Shown piece after piece: positions 50,001 to 57,944 of a DNA stretch of 64,000 bases (its first letter is position 1; each line of letters begins with the position of its first letter). The notes under the pieces are model-generated. The model ran no database searches. It saw nothing but the letters and a program-made list of their open reading frames with translations, and had not been told where the DNA came from. The stretch is from Notospermus geniculatus (Eukaryota; Nemertea; Pilidiophora; Heteronemertea; Lineidae). The position numbers were made by a program, and so were the translations under genes. Location: positions 130,594 to 194,593 of the forward strand of contig NMRB01001188.1 of assembly GCA_002633025.1 (NCBI GenBank), written 5' to 3'.

Positions 50001-53000
50001 CAATTCTGATGTCAACACCTTTCGTACCAGGTTTGCCTTGTTTGGTCAGCACGAACTTCTTGGCTGCCTTATAAGGTTTTGGCAGTGCCTAGACGATTAA
50101 AGTGAGGAAGACTAAGGGAGGAATACTAAAACAATAAATAAATGGGACAGTATAGACCTTGTATGATGAGAAACGCAAAGAAACTCAATGATACAACATG
50201 ACTGAATAAAGTGAAACGGAGAATTCAGAAATATAGCAATAACCAATACTAATACATGTAGGGCCGATTTCACAAAGGATGTTTAAGACAAGTCTTAAAC
50301 ACACTTTCTGAAATCGGCCCGTAGTATACGACTGGAAAAACTCAGACTGCAAAAATGAAGGAAACAGTAAGAATTCCATACATTAGAATCTCTAGAGTAA
50401 GGTGAGAGTGAGAAAATGAGTCGGAGGGAATACTAAGAAAACTAAAATGTAGGAATCTAGGCGGCAATATTGTGACCTGGCTTTATTTAGACCTACTAGC
50501 AGCAAGGTGAAAGCGCAGCCACCGATTTGGCCGAGGGCAACCACCACGTTGACCACCTCTCTATACTTAGTATACCCTTTTCCTCCTCCTTTTTGATCGC
50601 TTCTTCCTCTTCTTCGGCCGTCTCTCGGGAGGCGTTTCGGTTGACGTATCATCTTCGGTGTAGGGGTTGTCGCTCATGTCATGCTCATCCTCATCGTGTT
50701 CAGGCTCCTGGGGGTATTGCCTCTCTAACTTTTCCGTACATTCTGGAAAGGGAGGAAAGTTTTGCAGTAAGAAATGTAATCGAATTTTACTCCTTCGGGC
50801 CCCCTCGGTGCAATAGGACAGCCATGGAAGCGGTTCTCATGGAGACAATCTAGGCGTGCGCCGCGTTTCATGAGCGTGCCGTTACATAGAGCTACACGGT
50901 TTGCGGTCACGTTGGTTAACAAAAGGGTTCGCGACCGTGAAGCCATTCTCGCGTATACCGTGTATCTCTATGTAAACGCAGCCATCCTTGTCTCCTACTT
51001 TATTATAGAGAAGATACAACAACAACAACAACAACGTTTATCACATCACTGTTCTGACAAAGGTACTTTGTACCATAGAGTACAGGTCATAGATAACAGC
51101 CCTTTTGAACCGCCGAAGGTACGTGGTTTACATCATCCGACACAACCACCGCGCAACCAAGCAGCAAGGATTTGCCGCACGATCAGCAGATGAAGTACAT
51201 TTCAGGTAATGAAATATAGGTAGGCTATACTAGTAGTCCGTTCACACGACAGCAGTTACAGGAACTCCCAATCAATAACCACATATTTCTGCAGTCGGGG
51301 GGCACATAGTCAAAAGTTAGCATTTCCTTGCAAAACCTACATAGAAAGGTTTGTGAAGGTTTGACGTTCATGTAAAAACAATTCAGACGCAGTGCCCAGA
51401 AAACCGAACATTGATTTGCTTGCTCGAGTGTTTGCAAGCACTTCTGGTGATGGAGATTTCAGTTGTACATGTACTCTTCACAGAACTCAACAAGTAGATA
51501 ACTAACGTTAAGCTCACAGCACACCTCAGGAAATCTCTCTGAGACAATCGATTGCTGCGAGTCATGTGCTAATATAATAAAGGTCCGACTGTTTCGGCTG
51601 CGATTAAATAGAGCTACACGGGATACAGGCACGCCAGTTTGCAAATCCCTTCACAAAGGGTTCGCGATCGTGAAGCCATTGTTAACCAGCGTGTTCGTAT
51701 ACCGTGTAGCTCTATGTATGCCTACGTGTACTACCATAAGGCTGCAATCGCATAGAGCTACACGCTACATGGACACGCCAGTTAACAATGGCTTCACGGT
51801 CGCGAGCCCTTTGTGAAGCCATTGTTAACCGGCGTGTCCGTGTACCGTGTAGCTGTATGTGAACCCGGCCTAAGGCCCCGATTACATAGAAGTATACGGT
51901 ATAGGAAAACGCCGGTTAACAATGGCTTCACGGCCGCGAATCCTTTGTGAGGCCTTTGTTAACCGGCGTTTTCCTATACCGTATACTTCTATGTAATCGG
52001 GGTCTAAAGGAGTATTGGAAATGTCTTACCATCGGATTGATTGTAGGCATTGCATGTTTCACCTTCCCAGCAGTCGTCGCACACGCACTGGCCTTCTTTG
52101 TGGCATCGACCATTGTGACATGGGCTGGAAAAAATCGGTACATAAGACTGTATCTTTGAACTGACAAGCGTTTCCCAAACAATGCGGGGAACACTGAATT
52201 ATAGGAACAATTATAAACGTCACGCCAGCAACACGTGCCAGAGACAAATTTCGACCAATTCGTGACAACAGGTTTAAGAGCCCTTGGAAACAATAATTAA
52301 TTTGAAGGAACCGCGTTCATGCCGCAGTAGGCCTACATCTCCACTGCGCATTCGGCAGTCTTCCGCCGCGCTGCCTACGCATCAGAAAATCGCAACACAA
52401 AACCGGATAATTGTGAGGGTTTCATCGCGAGAAGGCCTAGAGAACTCCCACCAAGAGTATTTGGAAAACAAGCCTATTAAACCTACGTTTTGCATTCTCT
52501 TCCCTTGCATTTAGGCTTGACGCACACTGGCACGCCATGTTCGTCAAACTTCTTGTCCACGTAGTTCTTATCTTCCTCTGCCGCGGAATTGTTGGCCGCT
52601 TTGGTCGAATTATCGGCATCTGCGGTACCCGCCTTTCCCTCTTCAGTCGTTTTTTTATCTTCTGCTGCCTCGGATTTTCCCCCTTTTGCCGTTATTTCCT
52701 CCGACTTGTCCTCGACGGGTGCTTTTTCTGCATCAATATTGACCTCCGCTGCGAAAAAGGGCAAGGTCATAATCAAGGTCAACAAGAAATTGTCAAGGTC
52801 AATTTGCGTCGTTTTGCCATTGCTATTCCCTTTATAGGCCCGCAGGAGTATTGCAAGAGCTGACATAACTGGCCAGTGTGCCCATAGTGGCGCCTCAATA
52901 GGCCTAGGCTAGTTGCTAGTTGGTCGCACAAGCTCACCCCCTAGGAATCCTAGGGGGTGAGCTTGTGGGAGCAACTAGGCCTGTCGACGCGCCAGTGTGG

Positions 53001-53151
53001 TGTGCCCTCCAAGTTATGTAACTAGCGAGACATAAGCATCTGCCTTCGCTGGAACCGCACACTGGTACAAAATGCCATTTGAAAACTTACCCGCGGTTAT
53101 CATGGTCACCAATGCGAGGAAGAACAACGCAATGAGAATGACCCCTCTCAT
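24827..53151 (-). CDS. Large secreted EGF/beta-repeat/discoidin protein with GPI-type tail
   Basis: Not recognised as a named gene. A chain of about 31 exons with GT-AG sites and matching phases encodes roughly 1,900 residues. Exons: 53151-53091, 52748-52487, 52124-52030, 50742-50576, 50088-49566, 48251-48172, 47540-47319, 47054-46748, 46522-46332, 44738-44259, 41572-41444 (cut by an N), 40340-40088, 38956-38656, 38271-38069, 37515-37238, 36816-36726, 36037-35867, 34952-34788, 33780-33639, 33058-32809, 32493-32319, 31958-31733, 30154-30094, 29440-29426, 28255-28194, 27485-27304, 26987-26801, 26042-25955, 25648-25584, 25335-25093, 24936-24827. The exons at 30154 and 29440 are weak. The protein starts with a signal peptide and ends with a hydrophobic tail and TAA (24829-24827), which suggests a GPI-anchored surface or matrix protein. 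An alternative reading is several adjacent genes, but the unbroken phase chain argues for one. Confidence 0.78.
26801..28255 (-). other. F5/8 type C (discoidin)-like domain of the large gene
   Basis: Exons 28255-28194, 27485-27304 and 26987-26801 encode YFGVIFAKKTMITGVTFY, FKVKYSNDLMGW, AIRVYLTADNC and a closing KLVIQADLFGCD. The order (strand around an 'I-T-G-V' core, then 'F-K-V-x-Y-S-N-D...W', then a terminal 'L-x-G-C') is the layout of coagulation-factor/discoidin C domains, which bind carbohydrates, lipids or collagen at cell surfaces. The first strand and Trp positions are atypical, so it is a diverged member. Ligand unknown. Confidence 0.7.
27030..27120 (+). mobile_element. tRNA-like SINE in large-gene intron
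   Basis: GGGGCAGTGGAAAGATCACG followed by box B GTGGGTTCAATCACC. Related to 10234-10330. Confidence 0.55.
28256..28382. mobile_element. Foldback element abutting an exon
   Basis: ATCAAAAATAGAAAATAAAA on the left is mirrored by ATTTTCTATTTTTGAT on the right. Its left edge coincides with the splice acceptor of the exon at 28255, so the pyrimidine tract of that acceptor lies in the element's arm. Confidence 0.7.
28885..29095. repeat. Degenerate tandem repeat
   Basis: Recurring ATTTCATTTTGAAATCAT-type units of about 30 bp with TCATAG/TCATGG variants, at least six times. Intronic, non-coding. Confidence 0.7.
31114..31300 (-). repeat. Dispersed repeat family B, copy 2
   Basis: Inverted relative to 3210-3435, beginning directly after an N with GTAGGGTGCTGCAGGTGTG. 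It lies in an intron of the large gene. Confidence 0.75.
31455..31600. mobile_element. MITE-like fragment, GGATCCAGG family
   Basis: It contains GGGGGGGGGCGCCCCC, GGCCAACAAATCTGTAAAA and GCGCCCCCTGATG, matching the interior of the 12378-12536 element in reverse orientation. Confidence 0.65.
31615..31695 (-). mobile_element. tRNA-like SINE head in large-gene intron
   Basis: On the minus strand there is AGTGGCGTAGCAGAAACATC and then box-B-like GGTTCAATCCCCAG. Confidence 0.55.
32040..32302. mobile_element. MITE-like element, family T copy 1
   Basis: Long inverted arms: TTCCGCCGAAATCGCAAACA on the left pairs with TGTTTGCGATTTCGGCGGAA on the right. A centre with GCGTCAGAGTCGACCATTGC lies between. 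A second copy is at 38996-39255. Confidence 0.88.
33143..33550. mobile_element. Inverted-repeat element in large-gene intron
   Basis: The left end (ATGCCTAGCGTACTTTGCAG) and the reverse complement of the right end (TCTAGCGTGCATTGCAC) correspond imperfectly. The body repeats GCAACT/AGTTGC phrases in both directions. Confidence 0.6.
34107..34482. mobile_element. Inverted-repeat element in large-gene intron
   Basis: TAGACTAGTACCTGGTCCTA is mirrored by AGGATCGGGTACCAGTCTA, about 370 bp apart, with a second subterminal pair (GGTAGGACC / GGTCCTAAC). Confidence 0.7.
35012..35248. mobile_element. Nested foldback element in large-gene intron
   Basis: Outer arms are CCGTATTCATAAAACTACTT and AGTAGCTTTATGAATACGG. 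An inner hairpin has GACAGTACCGGGATTCGAAC and its complement around 35107-35168. The inner part contains a box-B-like GGTTCGAATCCC and could be a tRNA-derived piece captured by the element. Confidence 0.75.
35342..35580 (+). mobile_element. tRNA-derived SINE, family 2 copy 1
   Basis: It has GGTGGTGTAGTGGTTCGGGT, then box-B GGTCCGAATCCC, then the conserved TGTCTTTACCTCACTGGCCT and CACCCAGGTGTACAAATGGG. It aligns along its length with 37640-37948. Confidence 0.88.
36184..36646. mobile_element. 463-bp foldback element with internal repeat arrays
   Basis: Perfect terminal inverted repeats (GTATGGCGGGCCGAAGCAGT and its complement, extending to CATAATT, about 27 bp). The inside carries many copies of CGTTACAATAAAAAT/CGTTGCAATAAAAAT on one arm and their complements on the other, so nearly the whole element can fold back. 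Located between exons 36816 and 36037 of the large gene. Confidence 0.9.
37058..37172. mobile_element. Small foldback MITE
   Basis: CATCCTGAAGAAATCAGG(T) and CCTGATTTCTTCAGGATG are exact mirror arms. The inner CTCCCTAGCTC / GAGCTAGGGAG pair closes a hairpin with a short loop. Confidence 0.88.
37640..37948 (+). mobile_element. tRNA-derived SINE, family 2 copy 2
   Basis: Box A GTGGTGTAGTGGCTCGGG and box B GGTCCTGGGTTCGATCCC are followed by the family body (CTCTTTACCTCATTTGGCTC, CACCCAGGTG). The 3' part has GAAGTGCCTTGACACTTAAA and an ATTATT-type tail. The 3' phrase resembles conserved SINE central domains of deuterostomes, which is inference. Confidence 0.9.
38400..38565. mobile_element. Inverted-repeat element in large-gene intron
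   Basis: CTCCCTCGCTATTACGAACC near the left end is mirrored by TCGTAAGAGTGAGGGAG at the right. Internal GTTCGTA/TACGAAC words repeat. Confidence 0.7.
38996..39255. mobile_element. MITE-like element, family T copy 2
   Basis: Full-length relative of 32040-32302 sharing the centre GACGTTGCATCAGAGTCGAC-type sequence and the arm TGCGATTTCGGCGGAAGTG. The left arm is more diverged. Confidence 0.85.
39426..39995. repeat. 22-bp minisatellite
   Basis: More than 20 units of about 22 bp, GGATAACAAATGTTGGAGGG plus two bases, with GGATGACAAATGTTGGGGGC variants arranged in a second-order pattern. Because 22 is not a multiple of 3, long open frames with a 22-residue period appear on the minus strand; these are repeat artefacts. 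It lies in an intron of the large gene. Confidence 0.92.
40458..40570. mobile_element. Small foldback MITE
   Basis: CCAGGGCCGACTGCCAAGAA and TTCTTGGCGGTCGGCCCTGG are near-perfect terminal inverted repeats that continue into AACTCCGA / TCGGAGTT. Confidence 0.88.
40868..41357. mobile_element. Inverted-repeat element, about 490 bp
   Basis: The ends ATGCCCGGTTGTTCAG and CTGAACAACCGGGCAT are exact complements. The body repeats CTTAAGCC/AAGCCAG words many times. Confidence 0.85.
41443..41443. other. Assembly gap inside an exon
   Basis: A single N interrupts the large-gene exon whose acceptor is at 41573 and which reads FDTSKAPVMTSKYGFG onward. The next exon downstream (40340) requires phase 2, so some coding sequence is missing here. 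Other single Ns are at 4982, 31114, 44762 and 46024. Confidence 0.8.
42207..42350. mobile_element. Foldback MITE, ATTCACAAAGC family
   Basis: GGGGCCTGATTCACAAAGCC is mirrored by GGCTTTGTGAATCAGGCCCC. The inner CTTAGCACTGCCCGTAT / ATACGGGCAGTGCTAAG pair is also exact. Related elements are at 46563-46690, 47581-47966 and 13688-13835. Confidence 0.9.
43531..44761. repeat. Duplicated segment, copy A (exon plus intron)
   Basis: From GAGCAACAAAAAAGTTCCAC to the N at 44762. It repeats almost base for base at 44763-46023, including the large-gene exon (44738-44259) with only a few residue changes (Q/K, T/P, V/I). Both copies are bounded by Ns, which fits two overlapping haplotype contigs that were not merged. 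Confidence 0.85.
45045..45153. mobile_element. Foldback MITE, ATGCATAAAACATCTT family, copy 1
   Basis: ATGCATAAAACATCTTAAGT and ACTTAAGATGTTTTATGCAT are exact complements, and the arms continue through GTAAAATTTCCCTTA. The corresponding site in copy A (about 43822) has no insert. A second copy is at 55070-55170. Confidence 0.92.
45384..45505. mobile_element. Foldback MITE, AACGTTCCTTAACGTTAAGG family
   Basis: CGTATTCTAGAACGTTCC is mirrored by GGAACGTTCTGCAATACG, and the arms include CTTAACGTTAAGG on both sides. A relative with CGTATTTTAGAATGCTCC lies at 46198-46312. Confidence 0.88.
46198..46312. mobile_element. Foldback MITE related to 45384-45505
   Basis: CTCCTCAACGTAAAGG and CCTTTACGTTGAGGAG form the arms. 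The centre has CTACTGTTCTC / GAACAATAG, as in the related element. Confidence 0.82.
46563..46690. mobile_element. ATTCACAAAGC-family element, truncated right end
   Basis: The left end GGGGCCCGATTCACAAAGCG is present. The inner CTTAGCACTGCCCGTAT pairs with GCAGTGCTAAG, and the right terminal repeat is missing or diverged. Confidence 0.7.
47581..47966. mobile_element. ATTCACAAAGC-family element, 386 bp
   Basis: CTGGGGCCCGATTCACAAAG and CTTTGTGAATCAGGCCCCAG are terminal inverted repeats. The interior is rich in AAGTGTACGT-type words in both orientations. It lies in a large-gene intron. Confidence 0.88.
48720..49480. repeat. About 90-bp minisatellite in large-gene intron
   Basis: About eight units of roughly 90 bp. 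Each contains GTGAGTGGAGGAGGAACTAT, ACCGACAGTAGCAAGGAGAG, GAAGAGTTCGGCAACAGCAG and CCATGGCTTGGG. Open frames on both strands are repeat-derived. It lies 86 bases from the exon ending at 49566. Confidence 0.92.
50876..50985. mobile_element. Palindromic MITE, family P
   Basis: GTTACATAGAGCTACACGG pairs with CCGTGTATCTCTATGTAAAC, and the centre has GGGTTCGCGACCGTGAAGCC. Confidence 0.82.
51594..52007. mobile_element. Three abutting family P MITEs
   Basis: Copies at 51594-51722, 51738-51873 and 51871-52007 lie head to tail in the intron after the EGF exon. Each has CATAGA(G/A)(C/G)TA-type arms and a GTTAACAATGGCTTCACGG core. The third copy has near-perfect arms running from GATTACATAGAAGTATACGG to its complement. 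Confidence 0.9.
52927..52967. repeat. 41-bp palindrome (20-bp arms, 1-base spacer)
   Basis: CACAAGCTCACCCCCTAGGA and its exact complement flank a single A. Weaker pairing continues outward (TAGTTG / CAACTA). It lies in intron 1 of the large gene. Confidence 0.9.
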
Positions 53152-56120
53152 CGTGGGGATCGAGGTTTGGCGCGAATTTGTGACTCCTGCAAACAGATGA
53201 GTTCAAATAACATTGTTCAATTACAAGAAGATGTATGGCACCTCAGTTTGCAGTAACTCAAGAATATACTCTAGTTTCGCCGACCTAAGGCCGACTCTTG
53301 TTATTCAAGCCTTGCCCACTAGGCCCACTTTATTACACTTACAATTGCGTCTCCGGGAAGCCATGCTGTTCCACTTCGCGCGCGGATTTTGCAAAGCATT
53401 CACACAGATTGGAGAAGAAACATAGCTAATAATGCATATAATATTATAAAGCGATGTATGGCTGATGTGGCATTTACCGATAGCAGTGTGATATTCACCA
53501 TGTTTGTTCGCTCAAAACCTAGCAACAGGTTTCCGTCGAAACTACATTAATATGGTAATCAACATGTGACGTCATGACTTGTCACATCGAAATAACCAAT
53601 CAAAATTCAGAACGTGCTTGCAGAGCTGTCTGTTCGAAAGCACGATTAAACCCTAAAACATATTCATTTATTATGCATATTTGATCAATATTGTTCTGTT
53701 AGATTGAAATGCAGTGTTGCTTTGGTAATAAACGCATGGCATTCAATGCGATATCAGGAGCTGATCGGTTGGGACAATATATGGCACTATAGTGACACTG
53801 AAAGCATGGCTGAATAGGAAAACGATGGTTTTCTGTATATATACATCAAGTCCCAGTCTGAAAATGCCTCATTCAAATGCTATAAAGGCCCAACCTCATT
53901 GAGAAATCACAGCAGAACGTTTCTTTAGCTGATGTAGGCCACTATGTGGAAACGTTGTACCTGAAAACGCGACAACTTTATTGGTCAAATATTCCCACTA
54001 CGATATCGATGCCACTTTCGCTGCTGTCGCTCTGTATCGTCATTTCTCCTGTCTTCACTTCTTCTGTTGTCTTTATCTTTTATTTTTGTTATTTCGACAG
54101 ATTTCCTTTCCATTTGGTTTCGGCGGGATGCCGCTGACATAGATAGACGACCATGAACATGCAGGCGCGGATCCAAGGGGGCACACGGGGGCACGTCCCC
54201 TCCTTTGTTCACACGACTTACGGCGACAAGCAAAGTCGGATCGAAAGGTGAATTTGTTGTGTACACGTAGCCTTCCGCCTCATCTCGTCATGAACTGATT
54301 GCAGGCGTTCAATAAGGCCTAGGTTCCCCATGGCAACAATCAACAAGATAATAAATAGCTTGAATAGTTTCAGAACATGGTTGTATTTTTGCCATAAGGT
54401 CGTACCAAGATATACTTATATGTATTGAGTTATAGGTTTATCATCAATATCTGCATCAAAGCGTCAGGTATTCCGCCTAATAGAAAGCAGGAGGAAACCG
54501 GAGCCCCCAGAACCGTGCTTACCATACTATGGTGTGTCCAGAGCAGCGCGTCAATGACCGATGCGCAGTAAAATCATCATAGTTGAAACAGTCCATGAAT
54601 TGTTAATCAAGATAAGCGTTGATGTCCGTTTTGCATCACATGTTACGGGAGACCAATCGAGGAAATTAACGTCATCAAATACTAATGGAAAAACAGTTCG
54701 TTGTTTCAATCCACTTCAATGGTTTATGGTTTTTAATAAAATGCTGGTGTGCTCCTTCCGCAAGACAATTAAATCGTCAGCAAATCAAACCCAAATATCT
54801 AATCAACAGAAGCGGAAGACAGTCAGACGGATCTCAACAAGATCATCCCACAGAAACAAATTCGTATTTGTGCTACGAATCTTTTCTCAAGTCTGTGCTA
54901 GGTAAATCCCGCGGCCAAGAATGTAACAATACAAGTGATTGGTCATTGAATACAGAGACATTTCTCTTAATGATCAACACCCATTCAAGATGGCCGCCAC
55001 GGCAGCCATCTTTGTTCTTTTTGGCAGCACTTTGTGCGCGGTGCTGGGAGCGAGCACAGAGAGGTTAGTGGCCGTATGCATAAAACATCTTTAGGGTAAC
55101 ATTTCCCTTATCTTTTGTTTGGAACAATAGTTTAAGGGAAATTTTACACTTACAATGTTTTCGGCCCCTGATCCTCAGGATGAAAAGCATTGCCCTGTGT
55201 GATAATTTCTCGTACAGTTTTGCTTACACTTTGACAAGTGGCACAAACGACTACCCACAGTTTTCTTCGGTTTAGTTGCCCATAGAGAGCCAATTCGCGT
55301 CAGAAACTTTGCATCAAAATCTTGTTTAGTGTAACCGGTCCAAAATGGATCACCGGCCGACGCGCCAGTTCGACTACCATTCTAATCTTTATCCATGGCT
55401 ACACTTATACATCACGGAATACAAATTGCATTCGATTTTTCGCCACTGAGATGTCGGGCTTTGATTAGTAACTATAGGAACAGAAAGTGCATAAAACGTA
55501 TTTAATTTAGCATCATAATCCATGTGGTTTTTATTGATTGACAAGAAGGAGAAATGTCAAGCTGTGTATGATTGGGATCGCACGATTTCGACGCGCTGTG
55601 ACAATGGCCGGAGAAAATAGCATGTCGTACCTCGTCAGCTAGAGGGAAGGACTTCTAGCAGCTGTTTGTCCCACTGGAGGCCTCTTATGCCATCCTCTCA
55701 GTAGCAGTTACATGTAGCTACAATCTGGCAAGTGTACGTCAAAACGTGTGTCATGACGTCATAAGTGACGTCACACCAATCGGGACCAAACCTTGACCAA
55801 TCATTGATGGGAACAATATTTACCAAAACAGACGCCATCAAAGGAATCACTGCATATAGGCCTACTCGGGGGACACTTGTATGGACCGCTACTGGCCTAG
55901 ACAGCGACAGCAGCAAGAGATTCCATTGTACCTTTGTAGGCACTATAGAAATACAGTATACAAATTGAATATAGGCATGTCGACATTGAACAATACAATT
56001 TTCTTCACAAGACGACGAAGAAAAAGATTCATCGTACAACAAAATGAACAAAACAAAACTGTCGGAACTGAAGCAAGAGAAAATGAAAATTTCGATAATT
56101 CTGCAACTTGTTCAACTTAC
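53152..56120. other. Region upstream of the large gene, no firm gene
   Basis: It probably includes the large gene's promoter and 5' UTR. At 54990 (+) a well-placed ATG (AAGATGGCC) begins a 25-codon, hydrophobic, signal-peptide-like frame that ends in a possible GTTAGT donor at 55065, but I found no following exon. The ATG also lies in a YY1-like AAGATGGC...GCCATCTT arrangement. A MITE is at 55070-55170. Confidence 0.45.
55070..55170. mobile_element. Foldback MITE, ATGCATAAAACATCTT family, copy 2
   Basis: GTATGCATAAAACATCTTTA, AACATTTCCCTTATCTTTTG and AGTTTAAGGGAAATTTTACA match the element at 45045-45153; the right end is shorter. Confidence 0.85.
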
Positions 56121-56343
56121 CTCGCCGCACAGGATATTCCATTGCAAAACTCACAATAAGACTTTGATCTGGTGTTTCTAATCCTTCAGGTGTAAATTGA
56201 ACGACTGGTAATATGTAAGTTCCTCTTGTTTTATTGCAATTCTCATCAGCGAGGATTTCGTCCCGTGATGTTGGAAGGAACTTGCGCGCTCTCAACCAAA
56301 CTCCACGCTTTGTCAAACCATACGCGCACAAGCTACGAAACAT
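56121..56343 (-). CDS. Possible first coding exon, unidentified
   Basis: From an ATG at 56343 the frame reads MFRSLCAYGLTKRGVWLRAR, then KFLP, TRGTYILPVVQFTPEGLETP and AMEYPVRR, ending at a strong GTAAGT donor (56120). Amino-acid composition looks like real coding sequence, and the Arg-rich, acid-free start suggests a mitochondrial presequence. I do not recognise the protein and could not find its next exon, which should lie at lower coordinates. A better-context ATG upstream (CACCATGCTCC, near 56381) opens only a short frame ended by a TGA. Confidence 0.4.
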
Positions 56344-56704
56344 GCAGTTCTTTCTGACACTCACCGTGCGTGGAGCATGGTGACTAACCTCGGTCTCACG
56401 ATCGATTCTTGCATGTTGGTTGTTACCATTTTAAATATGGAGATGATATTGGTTTTATCGTGATGAATATTTCGAAAAGTCGATTTTGTTGACTAAAATT
56501 TTCATGAAATAGGCCTACTTTTTTATTAAATCTTTTATTCAGTAGAAGCGGTGTTTCGTGTTATGCTTCCATGTTAATCAACAAATTAGTAGTGAGAAGT
56601 AGGACTCGGGTCTCAGAATCGATCCGGCCCGATCAAATTGAAAAACTAATCAGCCTCCTTTTTAACTCTACTGGGTGGCACATAATTTTACGGTCATGTC
56701 ATAC

Positions 56705-57050
56705 AGAAAGCCCCGGTGGGTGAGGCCAAGAAAGCCCGGCAGTGAGGGCCAAGAAAGCCCGGTGGGCGAGGCCAAGAAAGACTGGCGGTGAGGGCCAAGA
56801 AAATCCGGCGGTGAGGGCCAAGAAAGCCCGACGGTGAGGGGACAAGAAAGCCTGGCGGTGAGGGCCAAGAAAACCCGGCGGTGAGGGCCAAGAAAGCTCG
56901 GCGGTGAGGGGCCAAGAAAGCCCGGCGGTGAGGGGCCAAGAAAGCCCCGTGGGTGAGGCCAAGAAAGCCCGGTGGTGAGGGCCAAGAAAGCCCGGCGGTG
57001 AGGGGCCAAGAAAGCCCTGGTGGGTCAGGCCAAGAAAGCCCGGGCGGCGA
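56705..57050. repeat. 23/24-bp minisatellite
   Basis: About 14 units of AAGAAAGCCCGGCGGTGAGG plus three or four bases. The Pro/Trp/Leu-rich open frames on the minus strand are artefacts of this array. Confidence 0.92.
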
Positions 57051-57944
57051 GACGCTTGTTTTTTTTGTCGGGAGGGGGGCAGGCACTTGGATCTGGGGTA
57101 CTGCAGTTTTGATCATTTTTCGGCCAAAATCTGAATAAACGAGAAGATTTTCAGTGATATTTTGTAATCAGGCCAAATTTAGATGTGTTTCCTCCGCGCA
57201 ACACATTGAGTTAAACAACAAACAGTTCACAATACACTTTTTTCGTCAGTAAATATCCATCACCAAAACTCTCACTGAAATTAAAGTGCTTTTTCTAATT
57301 GGCGACATCCAGAATGCATCAATCCAATCAGTGCAGCAGAGTGTGACAACCGGAATGACCGAGTTATTAAACTCCCGTGTTACTGAAATAGGACGGGTAT
57401 AAAATCCTGGGGGCGAGGTTTAAGTAACACTTGTTGCCGGTTCCATATCCATTTTATGCTTACGTCGCCATGGTAACGGTAAACTGCTCCACTAATGTCG
57501 TCGTCTGCCATTGGTAGCTGCCAAGTAAACACTGCACCGCTGTAACTCAATCGATAAGTACGAGTGTTCCTTTTCATCCACCCGCCATTCGAGATACTTT
57601 TTATGATGGTGTAATAGGACATGATATATCCGCTGCAAAAATGTCCGGTTCACTCTTTTTGAGGCGTGAATTGGGCCCCCGAATAGAATCATAAGCCCCA
57701 TTCACAATACGGAATTTTCATCGTGCTCAGTCCGCACCGAAGAAAGCGCCACTGCATTACCGGTAGGTTTTCTCTCTCTTGGCGGCCGACGTAACCTTTG
57801 ACCTTTAGGCAACCTCGTTTAATGTACACCGTATACCACAGCTACTTCATGGTGCCGAGGTTGATCGTGATCTGGTATATCAGGACGTTGCAAATGCATG
57901 CTCAACAAGGCTGTTCAAATCTATCTCCCCAATGATGTATGAGT

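Larger units (their letters stand above)
31733..50088 (-). other. Tandem two-exon beta-rich repeats of the large gene
   Basis: Successive exons alternate two related half-repeats. The first half reads like FKLTIQFPKKD, VELFTPD, MLLCNVHIT and, later, LG-ITN (44738, 47054, 38956 and 50088 exons). The second half has DR..MKLG, a valine-rich strand pair and a hallmark WVTAGV...LWVGM/Q (exons 47540, 44738, 40340). The pattern of alternating hydrophobic residues and two cysteines suggests an all-beta, Ig- or cadherin-like extracellular fold, but I cannot assign a named family. The repeats diverge toward the C-terminus (37515-31733). Units are about 150-180 residues. The exon at 50088-49566 contains two first halves back to back. 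Confidence 0.65.
50576..53151 (-). other. N-terminal module of the large gene: signal, acidic linker, EGF, polybasic
   Basis: Exon 1 (53151-53091) encodes MRGVILIALFFLALVTMITA, a classic cleavable signal peptide. Exon 2 encodes a low-complexity linker rich in Ala, Glu, Lys and Asp, ending in CVKPKCKGRECKT. Exon 3 continues with CHNGRCHKEGQCVCDDC and WEGETC, giving an EGF-like cysteine pattern across the exon 2/3 junction. Exon 4 is acidic (HDEDEHDMSD) and then strongly basic (RPKKRKKRSKRRRKR). The basic run could be a furin-type processing site or a glycosaminoglycan/matrix-binding patch; in a secreted protein a nuclear signal is unlikely. These roles are inferred from composition. Confidence 0.75.

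Noticed and set aside
54990-55065. First exon of a secreted-protein gene on the plus strand
   Set aside because: The signal-peptide-like frame and donor are suggestive, but no later exon was found before the next gene and the ATG overlaps a YY1-like motif also seen in dispersed repeats.
56668-57116. Minus-strand Pro/Trp/Leu-rich frames up to 140 residues
   Set aside because: Translations of the 23/24-bp minisatellite, open in several frames at once.
57380-57622. 80-residue minus-strand gene
   Set aside because: No recognisable domain and no clear splice or promoter context; probably chance.
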